From: Bacteroidota bacterium
Lineage (GTDB): Bacteria > Bacteroidota > JABWAT01
DNA: 64,000 nucleotides
Assembly (NCBI GenBank): GCA_020161835.1
Contig: JAIUNL010000017.1
Location: 1-64,000, forward strand
Reading direction: 5' to 3'
Shown here one piece after another: positions 8,601 through 18,771 of this stretch (the first letter of the stretch is position 1; every line of letters begins with the position of its first letter). Both the position numbers and the translations under genes were made by a program. The notes under the pieces were generated by a model, which saw only the letters and a list, made by a program, of their open reading frames with translations, was not told where the DNA came from and did not search any database.

Positions 8601-10145
8601 TTATATGGTTTTTAAAAAACGATTGCGATTCAAGTTATCAAGATAAGCAATAAAAGTTATTCCGGCTTTATCTTCTGTGAGTCCGGCAGAAAAAAGATCT
8701 TCTTTGAGTTTGTCCCACGCTGCCTGGTTTGCCCCGGTTTTTTGGGCAATACACGTTCTTCTTTCTAAAACGTCTGCCCAGGTAATGCCCATTTCTTTTT
8801 CAAATGCGAAAATGATTTCATCAACCTGGGTTATATTCTTCTGATTTCTGCTGTTTAGTGAACCAGATTCATTTAAGATATCCTGCCCGTAAAAAGAAAT
8901 CAAACTTTGACCAGACCCATTTGGGTCTGTTTCATTTTTTATTGCCTTTTGAGTGGAAGTGGCTTTTCCACTCCACCCTGCATTTTTTGTATTTTTGCCG
9001 GATTCCTGATCCAACCAATTGCAAACCTGTTTGGCAACCACCGGGAAGGTAGTTAACTTACCACCCACAAGATGAATGAGATTGTGATTGTTTTTATCAC
9101 TCAGAAGGTTGTGTTTTCGGGTAATTTTTCCCGGAATTTTATTGGATGGAGTAAAGGGCAACGGTCTGACGGCACAAAAACTAAATTCAACAGCAGCAGA
9201 ACCCAAACCTGGAAAAAGATCATTCAATGAGTTTTGGAGGTAGTCCTTTTCTGCTTTTGTAACAGAAACCTGAGCCGGATCACCGGAATACCTGATGTCA
9301 GTGGTTCCAAACAAAACTTTTCCTGCCCATGGTAACCAAAAAACAGGACGGTTGTCGGCCCCTGACTCTGTATAAATTCCTGATTCAGGTAATTTACCGG
9401 GAAAGGATACAACAAGATGACTACCTTGAGTTCCACCCATGTAGGAGCTTTTAATTTTTAGTGATTCATTCGTAAAATCAACCCACGCACCAGTAGAATT
9501 CACAATTTTCTTCGGTTTAATCAGAATTTCTTTACCAGAAAAATGGTGTCTCAGCAAAATTCCATCAGACCGGGTTTCAGCGATTTCTACATAATTAAAG
9601 GCAGGAGATTCTGCTTTTTTCAACATAGAAAGAATTAAGCGTTCAGGCCATTCAACCATTCCATCAAAATATTGATAGCCGCCCAGCAATCCGTTTGAAT
9701 TGAGTCCAGAAAACCGGTTTAGAATTTCATCTGATGAAAGCCAGTTGTGTTTGGGTACTTTTTCAGACCTGGCAAGAAAATCGTAGGCAGTCAAACCCAG
9801 TTTAAGCATCCATCGGGGTCTTGACGAGTTTTTGGTAACAGGAATCACAAGGGGAATAACTTTGGTTAAGTCAGGAAATTCGGATAAAATCCATTCCCGG
9901 GCATGAAGACTTTCGTAAACAAGATCAATTTCACCAAATTCGAGGTAACGTAAACCGCCATGAATCAGATGACTTGAGTGACTTGATGCACCCGATGCAA
10001 AGTCATATTTGTCAATAAGGAGGCAGTGATATCCTCTGGCAGAGGCTTCACGAAGAATTGCTGCTCCGTTAATGCCACCGCCGAGAATGAGAAGATCTGG
10101 TGAGGATAGATGAAAAGAAGAGAAATGCTGGCTTCCGGGGAGCAT
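8601..10145 (-). CDS. glpD: FAD-dependent glycerol-3-phosphate dehydrogenase
   Basis: Membrane-associated flavoenzyme oxidising sn-glycerol-3-phosphate to dihydroxyacetone phosphate and passing electrons to quinone. The dinucleotide fold ILGGGINGAAILREA is near the N-terminus, followed by DFASGASSHSSHLIHGGLR, the typical GlpD substrate and flavin loop. The C-terminal cap is shortened relative to long GlpD forms. I chose ATG at 10145 because AGG lies about 8 nt upstream; an in-frame TTG at 10163 would add six residues and overlap the previous gene. It directly follows a glycerophosphodiesterase, so glycerophosphodiester to G3P to DHAP forms a pathway within one operon. Confidence 0.93.
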   Translation of the reverse strand: MLPGSQHFSSFHLSSPDLLILGGGINGAAILREASARGYHCLLIDKYDFASGASSHSSHLIHGGLRYLEFGEIDLVYESLHAREWILSEFPDLTKVIPLVIPVTKNSSRPRWMLKLGLTAYDFLARSEKVPKHNWLSSDEILNRFSGLNSNGLLGGYQYFDGMVEWPERLILSMLKKAESPAFNYVEIAETRSDGILLRHHFSGKEILIKPKKIVNSTGAWVDFTNESLKIKSSYMGGTQGSHLVVSFPGKLPESGIYTESGADNRPVFWLPWAGKVLFGTTDIRYSGDPAQVSVTKAEKDYLQNSLNDLFPGLGSAAVEFSFCAVRPLPFTPSNKIPGKITRKHNLLSDKNNHNLIHLVGGKLTTFPVVAKQVCNWLDQESGKNTKNAGWSGKATSTQKAIKNETDPNGSGQSLISFYGQDILNESGSLNSRNQKNITQVDEIIFAFEKEMGITWADVLERRTCIAQKTGANQAAWDKLKEDLFSAGLTEDKAGITFIAYLDNLNRNRFLKTI

Positions 10146-10155
10146 GGTAACCTGA

Positions 10156-11022
10156 TCAGACAATCAGGTTAAATACATCCTGCGGATAATTGACAATCAA
10201 CCCACGGATGTTTGACGTAAGCAAAGTCCGGCACAAGTCGAGTTCTTCTTCTTTGAGTTTGTAATCAAATTCAGTATAGGCAATAATTCCTGCTTCAAGC
10301 TCTTCAGTTACAAGAGCAATAAATTCAGGATCACATTTTGACATGGGGACAATCAAAAACTCAGCATTTAACTGCTTTACTTTTGAAATCCAGCCTCTTT
10401 CATCAGGCTGATCGGTTAAAACACCAAGCCGCATTTCCTGACTGTAATGCCTGAGAATATCGAGACAGTCCCAGTTGAAACTGGAAAAAAGAATTTTCCG
10501 GGGATCAACCCAACTGTCAACCTGAGTATATAAGCGGTGAACAAAGGTTTTTAGATTTTCACCTTTCAGTACCGGACTGATTTTGAGTTCAATGTTGAGA
10601 AGAAAGTCTTCACTGTTTTCAGGAAGCAAAGCCATCAGATCATCAAGAAGCGGAATTGTTGTTCCGGCAGATTCTGGACCATAATAACTTCCGATATCAA
10701 TTTTTTTGATTTCATTCCATGAAGTAGTTGGAATTTTTGCTTTGGGCCCGCCGAATCGGGTAAGATCTTCATCGTGATAAACGATTACCTCACCGTCACG
10801 GGTCATTTGCACATCAATCTCAGCCCCGGAAATTCCGGATATTTCAAGGCAGGATTTAAAGGCTTTTATTGAATTCTCAGGGAAATACCCACTATTGCCA
10901 CGGTGGCCAAATATTTGCACCGGTGGTCTGACTATTGTAATTTTTTTCTGAGCTTTTTTGGATTTTCTGGGTTGTTTTGGTTCGGCCATGATTTGGTTTG
11001 CTTTGTTTAACGATCGTACCAT
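10156..11022 (-). CDS. Cytoplasmic glycerophosphodiester phosphodiesterase
   Basis: Hydrolyses glycerophosphodiesters (deacylated phospholipids) to an alcohol and glycerol-3-phosphate. It has 288 residues with the GDPD TIM-barrel motifs FGHRGNSGYFPENSI (about 38-52), AEIDVQMTRDG and VYHDEDLTRFGG, which supply catalytic His and metal-binding Glu/Asp/His. There is no signal peptide. The N-terminus is lysine-rich (residues 15-28). ATG at 11022 is used; a second ATG at 10989 (residue 12) is possible and neither has a clear ribosome site. Its product is the substrate of the following GlpD. Confidence 0.93.
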   Translation of the reverse strand: MVRSLNKANQIMAEPKQPRKSKKAQKKITIVRPPVQIFGHRGNSGYFPENSIKAFKSCLEISGISGAEIDVQMTRDGEVIVYHDEDLTRFGGPKAKIPTTSWNEIKKIDIGSYYGPESAGTTIPLLDDLMALLPENSEDFLLNIELKISPVLKGENLKTFVHRLYTQVDSWVDPRKILFSSFNWDCLDILRHYSQEMRLGVLTDQPDERGWISKVKQLNAEFLIVPMSKCDPEFIALVTEELEAGIIAYTEFDYKLKEEELDLCRTLLTSNIRGLIVNYPQDVFNLIV

Positions 11023-11248
11023 CTTTGAAAACGGGTTCCGGATTTTCTGATATAGTTTTTGAATAAATTTGAATCTGTTTTTTAACCAGATTTTCTAATT
11101 TAATGTTTTCTTACCGGAATATGCAAGAGAATAATGCTAAAAACTTCAAATAAGTAAAAAAAAGATTCTTTTGTATCGAAACTGACACCCAAATTGACTT
11201 CAATTTATGATGTTTATGTTGTAAATTGAAAAAAAGTAAAAAGTACCT

Positions 11249-12094
11249 ATGAACCCACAAGCGCTATTAACTCTGCTCGATGACCCTGACCCTGTTGTTG
11301 AAAAGGAAATTCTGAACTACTTTACTATTAACAACCGGTATGAAGATCTCGTTCAGCTTGAAGTCATTAGAAAACTTGTTCCCGAAGAACGGAAGCCTTT
11401 TTTTGATAATCTCTACAGCCTTTGCAAATCAAATTGGTTTCTGATCAATCTGAATGCCTTTCTTGAAGCCGACTCTCTTTTAAACCTCGACCTGCTTACC
11501 GATGTGCTTCTGGGAATGAATGTACTGTTCGATGTTCAGCATTCGGTTATGGATGGGCGGATTGCACTTGAAAATCTGACCGAAGATGTGAGAGAGGTTT
11601 TACATCCGCATGATGATGTTGTTGATAAACTCTCAGCTCTCAATAACGTGATTTTCTTTAAGCATAAGTTTAAAGGAAACCACAATAAATATTATTTACC
11701 AGAGAATTCAGACCTGTCTTCCCTTCTCGAAAACAAAACCGGCATTCCTGTTACCCTTTCTCTTATGTATTATCTCATTGCGAGGCGTTGCGGAATTGAT
11801 ATTCACCCTGCTGCTTTACCCCGCCATTTTATGCTTTTTGTTTCTGATCCGAACTTCCTGTTTATTGACTGTTTTAACTCTGGAAACATATTGCAACCAA
11901 CAGATGTTGCCGATTTCTTGGTTCAGATTAATGTTTCAGAAGGAATCAACACCTACCTCTATCCTTCAGGACGGGCAGTCATGAAAAGAATACTACAGAA
12001 TCTTGTTTACATTTACTCGAATGGCGATCAGCACGAAAAATTGACCGTAATCGAGAATCTGATTAAAAAAGTGGACTCATTTGACCAGCCCTGA
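11249..12094 (+). CDS. SirB1/transglutaminase-like family protein
   Basis: A 281-residue cytoplasmic protein. The C-terminal half is the transglutaminase-like (SirB1) domain: LSALNNVIFFKHKFKG, GIPVTLSLMYYLIARRCGI, LPRHFMLF and FIDCFNSG supply the Cys/His-like positions of the fold. The N-terminal half is helical and HEAT-like, and its opening residues are acidic. Biochemical function is unknown; members often lie beside RNA- or heme-modification genes. It overlaps the following methyltransferase-like gene by 14 nt. A 226-bp gap separates it from the divergent glycerophosphodiesterase. Confidence 0.75.
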   Translation: MNPQALLTLLDDPDPVVEKEILNYFTINNRYEDLVQLEVIRKLVPEERKPFFDNLYSLCKSNWFLINLNAFLEADSLLNLDLLTDVLLGMNVLFDVQHSVMDGRIALENLTEDVREVLHPHDDVVDKLSALNNVIFFKHKFKGNHNKYYLPENSDLSSLLENKTGIPVTLSLMYYLIARRCGIDIHPAALPRHFMLFVSDPNFLFIDCFNSGNILQPTDVADFLVQINVSEGINTYLYPSGRAVMKRILQNLVYIYSNGDQHEKLTVIENLIKKVDSFDQP

Positions 12095-13271
12095 TTCTGC
12101 CCCGATCACCGGACAGCAGTTTATTGACTATCTGAAATCTGCAGACATTCCCCGGCATGATCCTTTTAAACTCAGACACTGGATTGACCACAATTTTCCT
12201 GATCTGCCTTCAAAAGACAAGTTATGGCTCTCTCAAAGTCTTTCCTTCAGCTCAAGATTACCAGAAAAATACTTTCCTTATTCATTTTGGTGGATCACTA
12301 AATCATTGTTTGAAATGGCAACTGACTTCAGGATTGCCCGGTTTCATGCCAGCATTCTATGTGAAATGACAACATCGGTTACTGACCTTACCGCTGGTTC
12401 TGGTTTTGATCTGATGGCCTTTGTTTTATCCGGATTAAAAGTAACTGCTCATGAAACAGATCAAGATACTGCAACCCTGCTTGAAAGAAATCTGAAGCTG
12501 TATTCTGCTGAGGACTGCCTCGTTTCACGTGAAGATGGATTTGACGCCCAAAAACCTTCACCAGATTTTTGGTTTGCTGACCCAATGAGAAGATCAGCAC
12601 AAGGAAGAACCATACAGTTAGAATCTTATTCACCCAAATTTTCTGAAATACTGGCGCTAAAAGAGAGATCATCAGGTGGACTTGTAAAAATTTCACCCAT
12701 GACAAACCTTTCAGATCCTGCCCTTAAAGGTTTTATCAGGATTATAGTTTCACTTGAAAATGAATGCAGGGAGGTTCTTCTCCTTCACGGAAAGTCAACT
12801 CTGAACGATGGTAGCTTATGGGTTGATGGTAAGCTGTATGACCCGGAAACCCAATTGCCCCTATCCGATGAAACGAACAGGGAAGCCCGTTCATTTATAT
12901 ATGATCCTGATCCGGCAGTGATGAAATCGGGGCAGATTTCTTTCTGGTCTGAAAAATGCGGATTGCATCTTCCAGCACCGGATAGTGGTTTTCCACTAGG
13001 CAGGAATTCAACCGTGGAACATTTATTTAAACCATTCTTACTTATTGATAGTCTTGCATATAAAGCATCAGACATTGGTATGCTTTATAAGAAATATGCT
13101 CCGCGCAGAGTCGTTTTGAAAAAGAAAAACAGCTCGATAAGTTTAGAAAAGATTGAAAAAGAACTCGGAAGTCAAAGTGGCAGGACTGAACCCGCAGTCT
13201 ATTTATTTATCACAAATGAACACGCAAAAACAGTTATCTACGTAGCTGAACTCCTGCCTAAAATTCATTAA
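12081..13271 (+). CDS. THUMP-like class I SAM-dependent methyltransferase
   Basis: A 396-residue protein with a Rossmann methyltransferase core: TDLTAGSGFDLMAF (about residues 97-110, SAM glycine loop), TAHETDQDTATLLERN (acidic residue binding the SAM ribose) and FWFADPMRRS in place of the NPPY catalytic motif, as in the THUMP-like family. The C-terminal part resembles an RNA-binding THUMP-like module. RNA is the likely substrate, but the target and modified base are unknown. TTG at 12081 is the only start that keeps the N-terminal domain and overlaps the upstream gene by 14 nt. The 3' end overlaps the convergent Omp85 gene by 14 nt. Confidence 0.78.
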   Translation: MTSPDSAPITGQQFIDYLKSADIPRHDPFKLRHWIDHNFPDLPSKDKLWLSQSLSFSSRLPEKYFPYSFWWITKSLFEMATDFRIARFHASILCEMTTSVTDLTAGSGFDLMAFVLSGLKVTAHETDQDTATLLERNLKLYSAEDCLVSREDGFDAQKPSPDFWFADPMRRSAQGRTIQLESYSPKFSEILALKERSSGGLVKISPMTNLSDPALKGFIRIIVSLENECREVLLLHGKSTLNDGSLWVDGKLYDPETQLPLSDETNREARSFIYDPDPAVMKSGQISFWSEKCGLHLPAPDSGFPLGRNSTVEHLFKPFLLIDSLAYKASDIGMLYKKYAPRRVVLKKKNSSISLEKIEKELGSQSGRTEPAVYLFITNEHAKTVIYVAELLPKIH

Positions 13272-15087
13272 CCAATCCGAAGTGAATTTTTGCCGTTGAA
13301 AAGGTATCACCCTTACCCATTGCAAAAATGACCTTCACAATTCCAAGTGGTGAAGATAAAATTGCACCACCACCAGCCCCTGAATAAATCCCCTTTTCTG
13401 AGTTTAATCCGCTCCGGTTTATTTTTTCCCTTTCAAGGTAAGCTGAATCTGAAAAGAGAAAAACATAACTCCGTTCTGAAAGTAAAAACCGGTATTCGAG
13501 GGTTGCCATTCCAACCCGGCTTGCATAAAACTGGTTTTCCCGGTATCCCCTTAAGTTCTGAATTCCTCCAACCAAGAACATATCAGGAAGGTCAATATCG
13601 GGCACACGTGTTTCCCAGAAGCGAAATAACGTTACCATAATCTGTTGAGTCGTAAAGGCAAGATAAGTCTCTGCTTCAAAAACAGAACGCCTCATAAATG
13701 AACTTTTCTTTTCTGCAGTTGAAAGAACACTGTCAGGACCAGTTATTGTTTTCACCCCAAACTGAAAATTAGCCGATATCCGGTATCCTTCCGTTGCATT
13801 AAAAAAAGAATTACGGGTATCAATCCCGGCTCCAACACCGCCAAGGAATTTTTCAGAGTTAAGAACATCAGGTCCGAGTTTCTTCGTTTTCGTATTCGAT
13901 AACCCCACAATACTTTCAAACTGTCCATCAATACGAAGGTTTAGCGGATCAAAAAATCTAAGTTCCGATCCTGCAGAAAAACCTCTTTTAACGAAAGTTG
14001 TATCCTGATTACGTTGCGCCAGGCTTGTCCAGATATCAATCTGTTTATCAAAAATCCAGGGTTCCATAAAATAGAAATTAAACTCTTGTGAAAACTGATT
14101 TTCCCTAACCCAAAACAAATTGAGTTTCCGGGCATTGCCAAGAAAATTACGCATATGAATTTTAATGAGGCCAGTAAAATAACCGGCTTCACCACTTTGA
14201 TTTCCGGGAAGATACCCTAAAACGCCATCAAAACGGGTTGAAGGTAATTCTTTTACTTTAACAAACCAGTTGAAGGTTTCATCATCGGTAAGCTGAAACG
14301 TTGGTACTTCAACAGTTTCAAATAATTCACTTCGTTTTAATCTGGCTTGTATTGCAAGTGCTTCCCTTTCAGAGAAAGTTTGACCCGGGATAATTCCAGC
14401 CACCCGCTCTAAAGTCTTAAAAGAAACATGTTCTGTGCCATCCGCAGTTATTCCGGAAAGACGCACCCGTTTGAAATCAGAAGTTGAGAACCTGACCGCA
14501 TAAAAAAGAGACTCAGGGTGTGCCTTTGTGAGAAGGATTTCCGGGGTTACTGTTGCAAACGGGTATCCTTTTTTTCCGGCAACTTCAAGGAACCTAAGAC
14601 TGGCTTTATCAATAAATTCTGTGGAAAATATCTGAGGCAATTCACCCAATAATGCTGGAATTAAGGAGGTAAGACTATCCGGAATTATCCATTCAACGGA
14701 AGTAATCAGAGAAACAGGACCCTCACTACCATAAACGAAAAAAGCCCGGTCTTTAAAGTAAACTGAGTCAATTTCGGGGAAATAATACCCGTTTAAAGCT
14801 AATTTTTCGAAAATAGTTGTCATAATTTTACTTTTGTTTTTAGTCAGTAAAAGGTCATCCCCTTCCTGATTTGCAACAAAAGAAATCGGTTCACCACCAT
14901 CCAATGCTGGAAAACCTTGTAAATGGACAGGAATTTCCTGAGCGAGGCTGATGTTTAGACTAGAAGCAATTATAATAATTTGTAAAATTATACTGTTAAA
15001 GCCGTTTTGCAGGAATCTGAAATCTTGATTTTGGTATCTGTAAAAAATACCTTTAGCAATTAAACCCGGTTTTTTATATCTGCTCAT
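13258..15087 (-). CDS. Omp85-superfamily outer-membrane protein (BamA/TamA-like)
   Basis: About 609 residues from ATG at 15087: hydrophobic export signal ending in SLAQ, then a periplasmic region with at least one POTRA-like module (FKRVRLSGITADG... RLKRSELFETVEVPTF, consecutive beta-alpha-alpha-beta elements), then a C-terminal barrel with alternating strands and the Omp85 lid-loop motif in QNLRGYREN (usually RGY). It is shorter than BamA (about 800), so a TamA- or ShlB-like secretion or insertion factor is also possible. In-frame starts at 15096 (ATG) and 15123 (TTG) exist; the latter would run across the start of the divergent gene. The 3' end overlaps the convergent methyltransferase gene. 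Confidence 0.8.
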   Translation of the reverse strand: MSRYKKPGLIAKGIFYRYQNQDFRFLQNGFNSIILQIIIIASSLNISLAQEIPVHLQGFPALDGGEPISFVANQEGDDLLLTKNKSKIMTTIFEKLALNGYYFPEIDSVYFKDRAFFVYGSEGPVSLITSVEWIIPDSLTSLIPALLGELPQIFSTEFIDKASLRFLEVAGKKGYPFATVTPEILLTKAHPESLFYAVRFSTSDFKRVRLSGITADGTEHVSFKTLERVAGIIPGQTFSEREALAIQARLKRSELFETVEVPTFQLTDDETFNWFVKVKELPSTRFDGVLGYLPGNQSGEAGYFTGLIKIHMRNFLGNARKLNLFWVRENQFSQEFNFYFMEPWIFDKQIDIWTSLAQRNQDTTFVKRGFSAGSELRFFDPLNLRIDGQFESIVGLSNTKTKKLGPDVLNSEKFLGGVGAGIDTRNSFFNATEGYRISANFQFGVKTITGPDSVLSTAEKKSSFMRRSVFEAETYLAFTTQQIMVTLFRFWETRVPDIDLPDMFLVGGIQNLRGYRENQFYASRVGMATLEYRFLLSERSYVFLFSDSAYLEREKINRSGLNSEKGIYSGAGGGAILSSPLGIVKVIFAMGKGDTFSTAKIHFGLVNEF

Positions 15088-15108
15088 TATTAACATTTTC
15101 ACCAGAGT

Positions 15109-18100
15109 ATGACCATGACGCAAAAGATAGTAAAGTTTGTCCTTTTTTCATTTCTGGGTGTAACCCTATTTTCTGAAGCAACTGCACAAAAACCCGGGCC
15201 AGGAAAAGGATCGCTCACCTATATTAAGACCACCGCAGACAAAGATGCTACTCCTATTCGTTCCCTGCTTGAAGGTAACAGGCTTTTTGTGGCAACCCAA
15301 AGTAAAGGTGCGTACATCTACAAACTGGTTAGCCGTGATAGCCTTCTTGAAGTGGCTCACTTTGCTGAGGGTGGCCTCATCAATGGTGGAATTTCAAAAA
15401 AAGATAATTTTCTATTCCTTTCTGACGGACTGAACGGCATTTTGTCTCTTGATGTTTCAAATGACGAGATGAAACTGGTTCAGCAGTTTAAACCTGCAAG
15501 TGATGTCTTTGACCTTGCAATTAAGGGCGACATCCTCTACGCTGCAGAATCGAAGTCGGGTTTAACAACCTATAAAATTCAACCTGATGGTAAATTCACT
15601 CTCCTTCAAAATTATAAATCGGTTGCCAAATGGTCCTGGGCATGGCGTACACAGATTGTAAACGACACACTTTTCGTTCTTGATCAGCAGGAAGGTGTCA
15701 AAGTATTTAATATAGCCAAACCTGAATCCCCGGAATATTTAACCTCCTTCAAAACAAATGGTACCCCAAAAGATATTATCAAAGAGGGTGAAACTATTTT
15801 AGTAGCAAACGGACCAGAAGGTTTGCACACCTTTTCTCTTAACATAGCCGGTTATAGCAGACAAATTGAGGACATTGACATTAAAGGTGATGCCCAAAAT
15901 ATTTTCAAGTCCGGCCGGTATTACTTTATGGCCAGTGGAGATGATGGCATCTATATTTTTTCTCAAACAGGCAACGGTCGACTTGGTGTTGATTTTAAGA
16001 CAAAAGAAGCGGGTGAAATGATCAGTATTGTAAAACGGAATGAAGACCTTTACGTTTCTTCTGACCGTGGAATAATGATCTATAAGTATAATTCCCCCCC
16101 GATCATGGAACCCATAAAAAGACAGGTCATTGATGAAAATCAAGTCCTGACATTTTCACGTTCCGGTTTTGACCCTGATGGATCAAAAATAATTATCTCT
16201 GCAGAAAATCTTCCGGAAGGTGCAAAGTGGAGTATTGACTCTTCACAGTTTACCTGGAAACCTACCTTTGAGCAATCTGGTCGTTACCGTGTTTACTACA
16301 CAATCACCGAAGACACTGATGCCGCTTTATATGATCTTGACACCGTTTCAATAACAGTGAATCATGTGAACCGCCCACCCGTTATTGCTAAAATTGAAAA
16401 TAAAGAAATTGATGAAAACAAATCGCTTTCATTTGTAGTTGAAGCAGGAACGGATCCTGACCGTGAAGACGATGGTAAACTCGTTCATTTTTCAAGAAAT
16501 TTACCTGAGGGTGCTACCTTTGATGTCAATACACTCAAATTCTCATGGACTCCAACATATGAGCAATCTGGTGATTATACAGCCATTATCGGAATTAAAG
16601 ACCCAAAAGGACTTGAGGCAACTTCTGAACTTAAAATCAAAGTAAACCATGTCAATCGTCCACCGGTACTGGCATCAGTTGGTGCGAAAACTGTTGACGA
16701 AATGAAAGATCTTGTTTTTGTTGTAAAATGGTCTGATCCAGACAAAGAAGATCAGGGAAAACTTACAATGAAGGCAACCGGAATTCCAGAAGGTGCTTTA
16801 TTTAATGAAGAAACCGGTGATTTTTCATGGAAACCAACTTATGAACAATCAGGATCTTATCAGGCCACATTCAAGGTAACTGACTCTAACAGTGATCAAA
16901 AAGGAATTCTTTCAGATGACGAAAAAGTTACTCTTACTGTTACTCACGTAAGCAGAACCCCAATCATCGTTGCTGTACCTGACTCTAAAACAAAAGAAGA
17001 TCAGGCATTGTCCTATTCAATCCGTGTTTATGATCTTGACAAGGAAGATTTTGGAAAATTGAAGATAACCGCTGCAGGCATGCCAAAAGGTGCATCGTTA
17101 AAAGACTCAGTTTTCACCTGGACACCTGATTATTTTCAAGCCGGTGACTATTCAATTACCTTTACAGTTACCGAACCTTCAGGCTTAAATGCATCAACAA
17201 AAGGTCAAATTGCTGTTGAAAACGTAAACCGCAATCCTATCATAGCCAAATTTGTTTCTCCTGTTCAGGGAAAAGAAGATTCTCCTGTTCTGGTTCAGTT
17301 TAACATTACCGATCCTGATCTTGAAGTTCTCACCCTGACGTTAGAAAAACTACCTGAGGGTGCGAAATTTGACCCGGCAACCCAAACCTTTTCATGGACG
17401 CCAAGTTATGAGCAGGCAGGAAATTATGACTTGAAGCTTAAAGCTGTTGATCCGCTCGGAGGAGCATCTGAGGCTGATCTTTCGGTTGTCATTTCAAATG
17501 TAAACCGTTTCCCTGTCTTTGCTGCCATTGCTGATCAGAGCATAAATGAAGACCAACCTCTTTCTTTTAAAATAAGCGCAACTGATCCGGATAGACAAAA
17601 GGTAATTTTATCTTCAAGTAAACTTCCTGAGGGTGCCAGTTTCGATCCTGCTACCGGGCAACTTTCCTGGAAACCTGATTTTGAACAATTTGGTTCATAC
17701 CCGATTACCTTTGTTGCAACCGATGAAGAAAATGCAAAAACCGAAAAATTAGTTACGATTTCAGTTGTAAACGTAAACCGCCTGCCGGTTATAACCGCTG
17801 TTGCCCCGGTTACAGTTAATGAAGTTGAACCGGTTTCCGTTCAGTTTAAGGCAACTGATGCCGATAGACAAATTGTTAAATACCAATCATTAAATTTACC
17901 TGAAGGAGCTGTTTTAAATTCAGAAACAGGTGATTTCAAGTGGGTACCCACTTATGAACAATCAGGAAAATATACAATTACAGTTGCTTCAGTAGATCCT
18001 GAAGAGGGTAAAGCAACAACTAATCTGGTTGTAGATGTTAAAAATGTGAACCGCAAACCGGTTTTTGACAATGTGAAAGATTTGACAGTCAACGAAAGTG

Positions 18101-18636
18101 AATCACTTGAGTACACCTTCACTGCTTCTGATCCGGACAAACAAAATCTGGTTATCGGAAAACTTTCAGGATCACTTCCCAAAGGTGCTGTTTTCAACGA
18201 GAAAAATGGTTCCATTACTTTCAAACCCGATTACACTCAGGCAGGAAAGTATGGTCCTTTTGAACTGACAGTTACAGATCCAGAGAAAGCATCTGCTTCT
18301 GCAAAATTCACTATCACTGTTGAAAACACCAACCGTAAACCAAAATTGACTGTTCCAGGTTCAAAATCTGCAATTGGAGGCGAAACTGTATCGTTTTCTG
18401 TTTCTGCAACTGATGAGGACAAAGAGAACCTTACACTCAGCGCAAAAGATTTACCCGCTGGTGCATCATTTGAAGCTTCCTCCGGAAAGTTTAGCTGGAC
18501 ACCTGCAGAAGTAACTTCAGGGTCATTTAAAGTGACATTTACTGTCACTGATGGCATAGATTCTGTTGAAGATTCGGTTTCAATTTCAATTACACCCAAA
18601 CCACAACCAGTAGCTCCGGGTGGACAAGGGCAATAA
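15109..18636 (+). CDS. Exported protein with LVIVD-type propeller and nine Ig-like repeats
   Basis: A 1175-residue exported protein with signal peptide (residues 1-27, cleavage after ATAQ). Residues about 30-326 are short beta-strand repeats of LVIVD/propeller type (GILSLDVSN, GLTTYKI, GVKVFNI, GIYIFSQ, GIMIYKY). From about residue 328 come nine tandem modules of about 93 residues, each opening N-R-x-P-V and holding LPEGAxFD, FSWxPxYEQxGxY and a final VTD/DPE. These match the putative-Ig (He_PIG) fold. The C-terminus is a short Pro/Gly/Gln tail; I see no sorting domain. Probably a cell-surface adhesin or scaffold. Its start is only 21 nt from the start of the divergent Omp85 gene, a possible exporter. 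Confidence 0.82.
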   Translation: MTMTQKIVKFVLFSFLGVTLFSEATAQKPGPGKGSLTYIKTTADKDATPIRSLLEGNRLFVATQSKGAYIYKLVSRDSLLEVAHFAEGGLINGGISKKDNFLFLSDGLNGILSLDVSNDEMKLVQQFKPASDVFDLAIKGDILYAAESKSGLTTYKIQPDGKFTLLQNYKSVAKWSWAWRTQIVNDTLFVLDQQEGVKVFNIAKPESPEYLTSFKTNGTPKDIIKEGETILVANGPEGLHTFSLNIAGYSRQIEDIDIKGDAQNIFKSGRYYFMASGDDGIYIFSQTGNGRLGVDFKTKEAGEMISIVKRNEDLYVSSDRGIMIYKYNSPPIMEPIKRQVIDENQVLTFSRSGFDPDGSKIIISAENLPEGAKWSIDSSQFTWKPTFEQSGRYRVYYTITEDTDAALYDLDTVSITVNHVNRPPVIAKIENKEIDENKSLSFVVEAGTDPDREDDGKLVHFSRNLPEGATFDVNTLKFSWTPTYEQSGDYTAIIGIKDPKGLEATSELKIKVNHVNRPPVLASVGAKTVDEMKDLVFVVKWSDPDKEDQGKLTMKATGIPEGALFNEETGDFSWKPTYEQSGSYQATFKVTDSNSDQKGILSDDEKVTLTVTHVSRTPIIVAVPDSKTKEDQALSYSIRVYDLDKEDFGKLKITAAGMPKGASLKDSVFTWTPDYFQAGDYSITFTVTEPSGLNASTKGQIAVENVNRNPIIAKFVSPVQGKEDSPVLVQFNITDPDLEVLTLTLEKLPEGAKFDPATQTFSWTPSYEQAGNYDLKLKAVDPLGGASEADLSVVISNVNRFPVFAAIADQSINEDQPLSFKISATDPDRQKVILSSSKLPEGASFDPATGQLSWKPDFEQFGSYPITFVATDEENAKTEKLVTISVVNVNRLPVITAVAPVTVNEVEPVSVQFKATDADRQIVKYQSLNLPEGAVLNSETGDFKWVPTYEQSGKYTITVASVDPEEGKATTNLVVDVKNVNRKPVFDNVKDLTVNESESLEYTFTASDPDKQNLVIGKLSGSLPKGAVFNEKNGSITFKPDYTQAGKYGPFELTVTDPEKASASAKFTITVENTNRKPKLTVPGSKSAIGGETVSFSVSATDEDKENLTLSAKDLPAGASFEASSGKFSWTPAEVTSGSFKVTFTVTDGIDSVEDSVSISITPKPQPVAPGGQGQ

Positions 18637-18728
18637 TTCTATTTTAGACTGAATCTAAATTTATAATAAAAACAGATTTTCTATTGAATTGGCTTGCATT
18701 TAGAGATGAGGTTTAAATATTTTTGCTC

Positions 18729-18736
18729 TACATTTG
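18729..18736 (+). promoter_or_regulatory. Candidate -7 element for ferredoxin gene
   Basis: TACATTTG fits the Bacteroidota TAnnTTTG element, 35 nt upstream of the ferredoxin ATG. The region 19 nt upstream (ATGA) is a poor -33 match, so only the -7 half is supported. Confidence 0.45.
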
Positions 18737-18771
18737 AATGGTAACCAATTTTTGATTGAGGAGAACAGTTT

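Noticed and set aside
15799..18599. Several open frames antisense to the repeat surface protein
   Set aside because: They mirror the codon bias of the sense repeats and have no ribosome sites or recognisable products.
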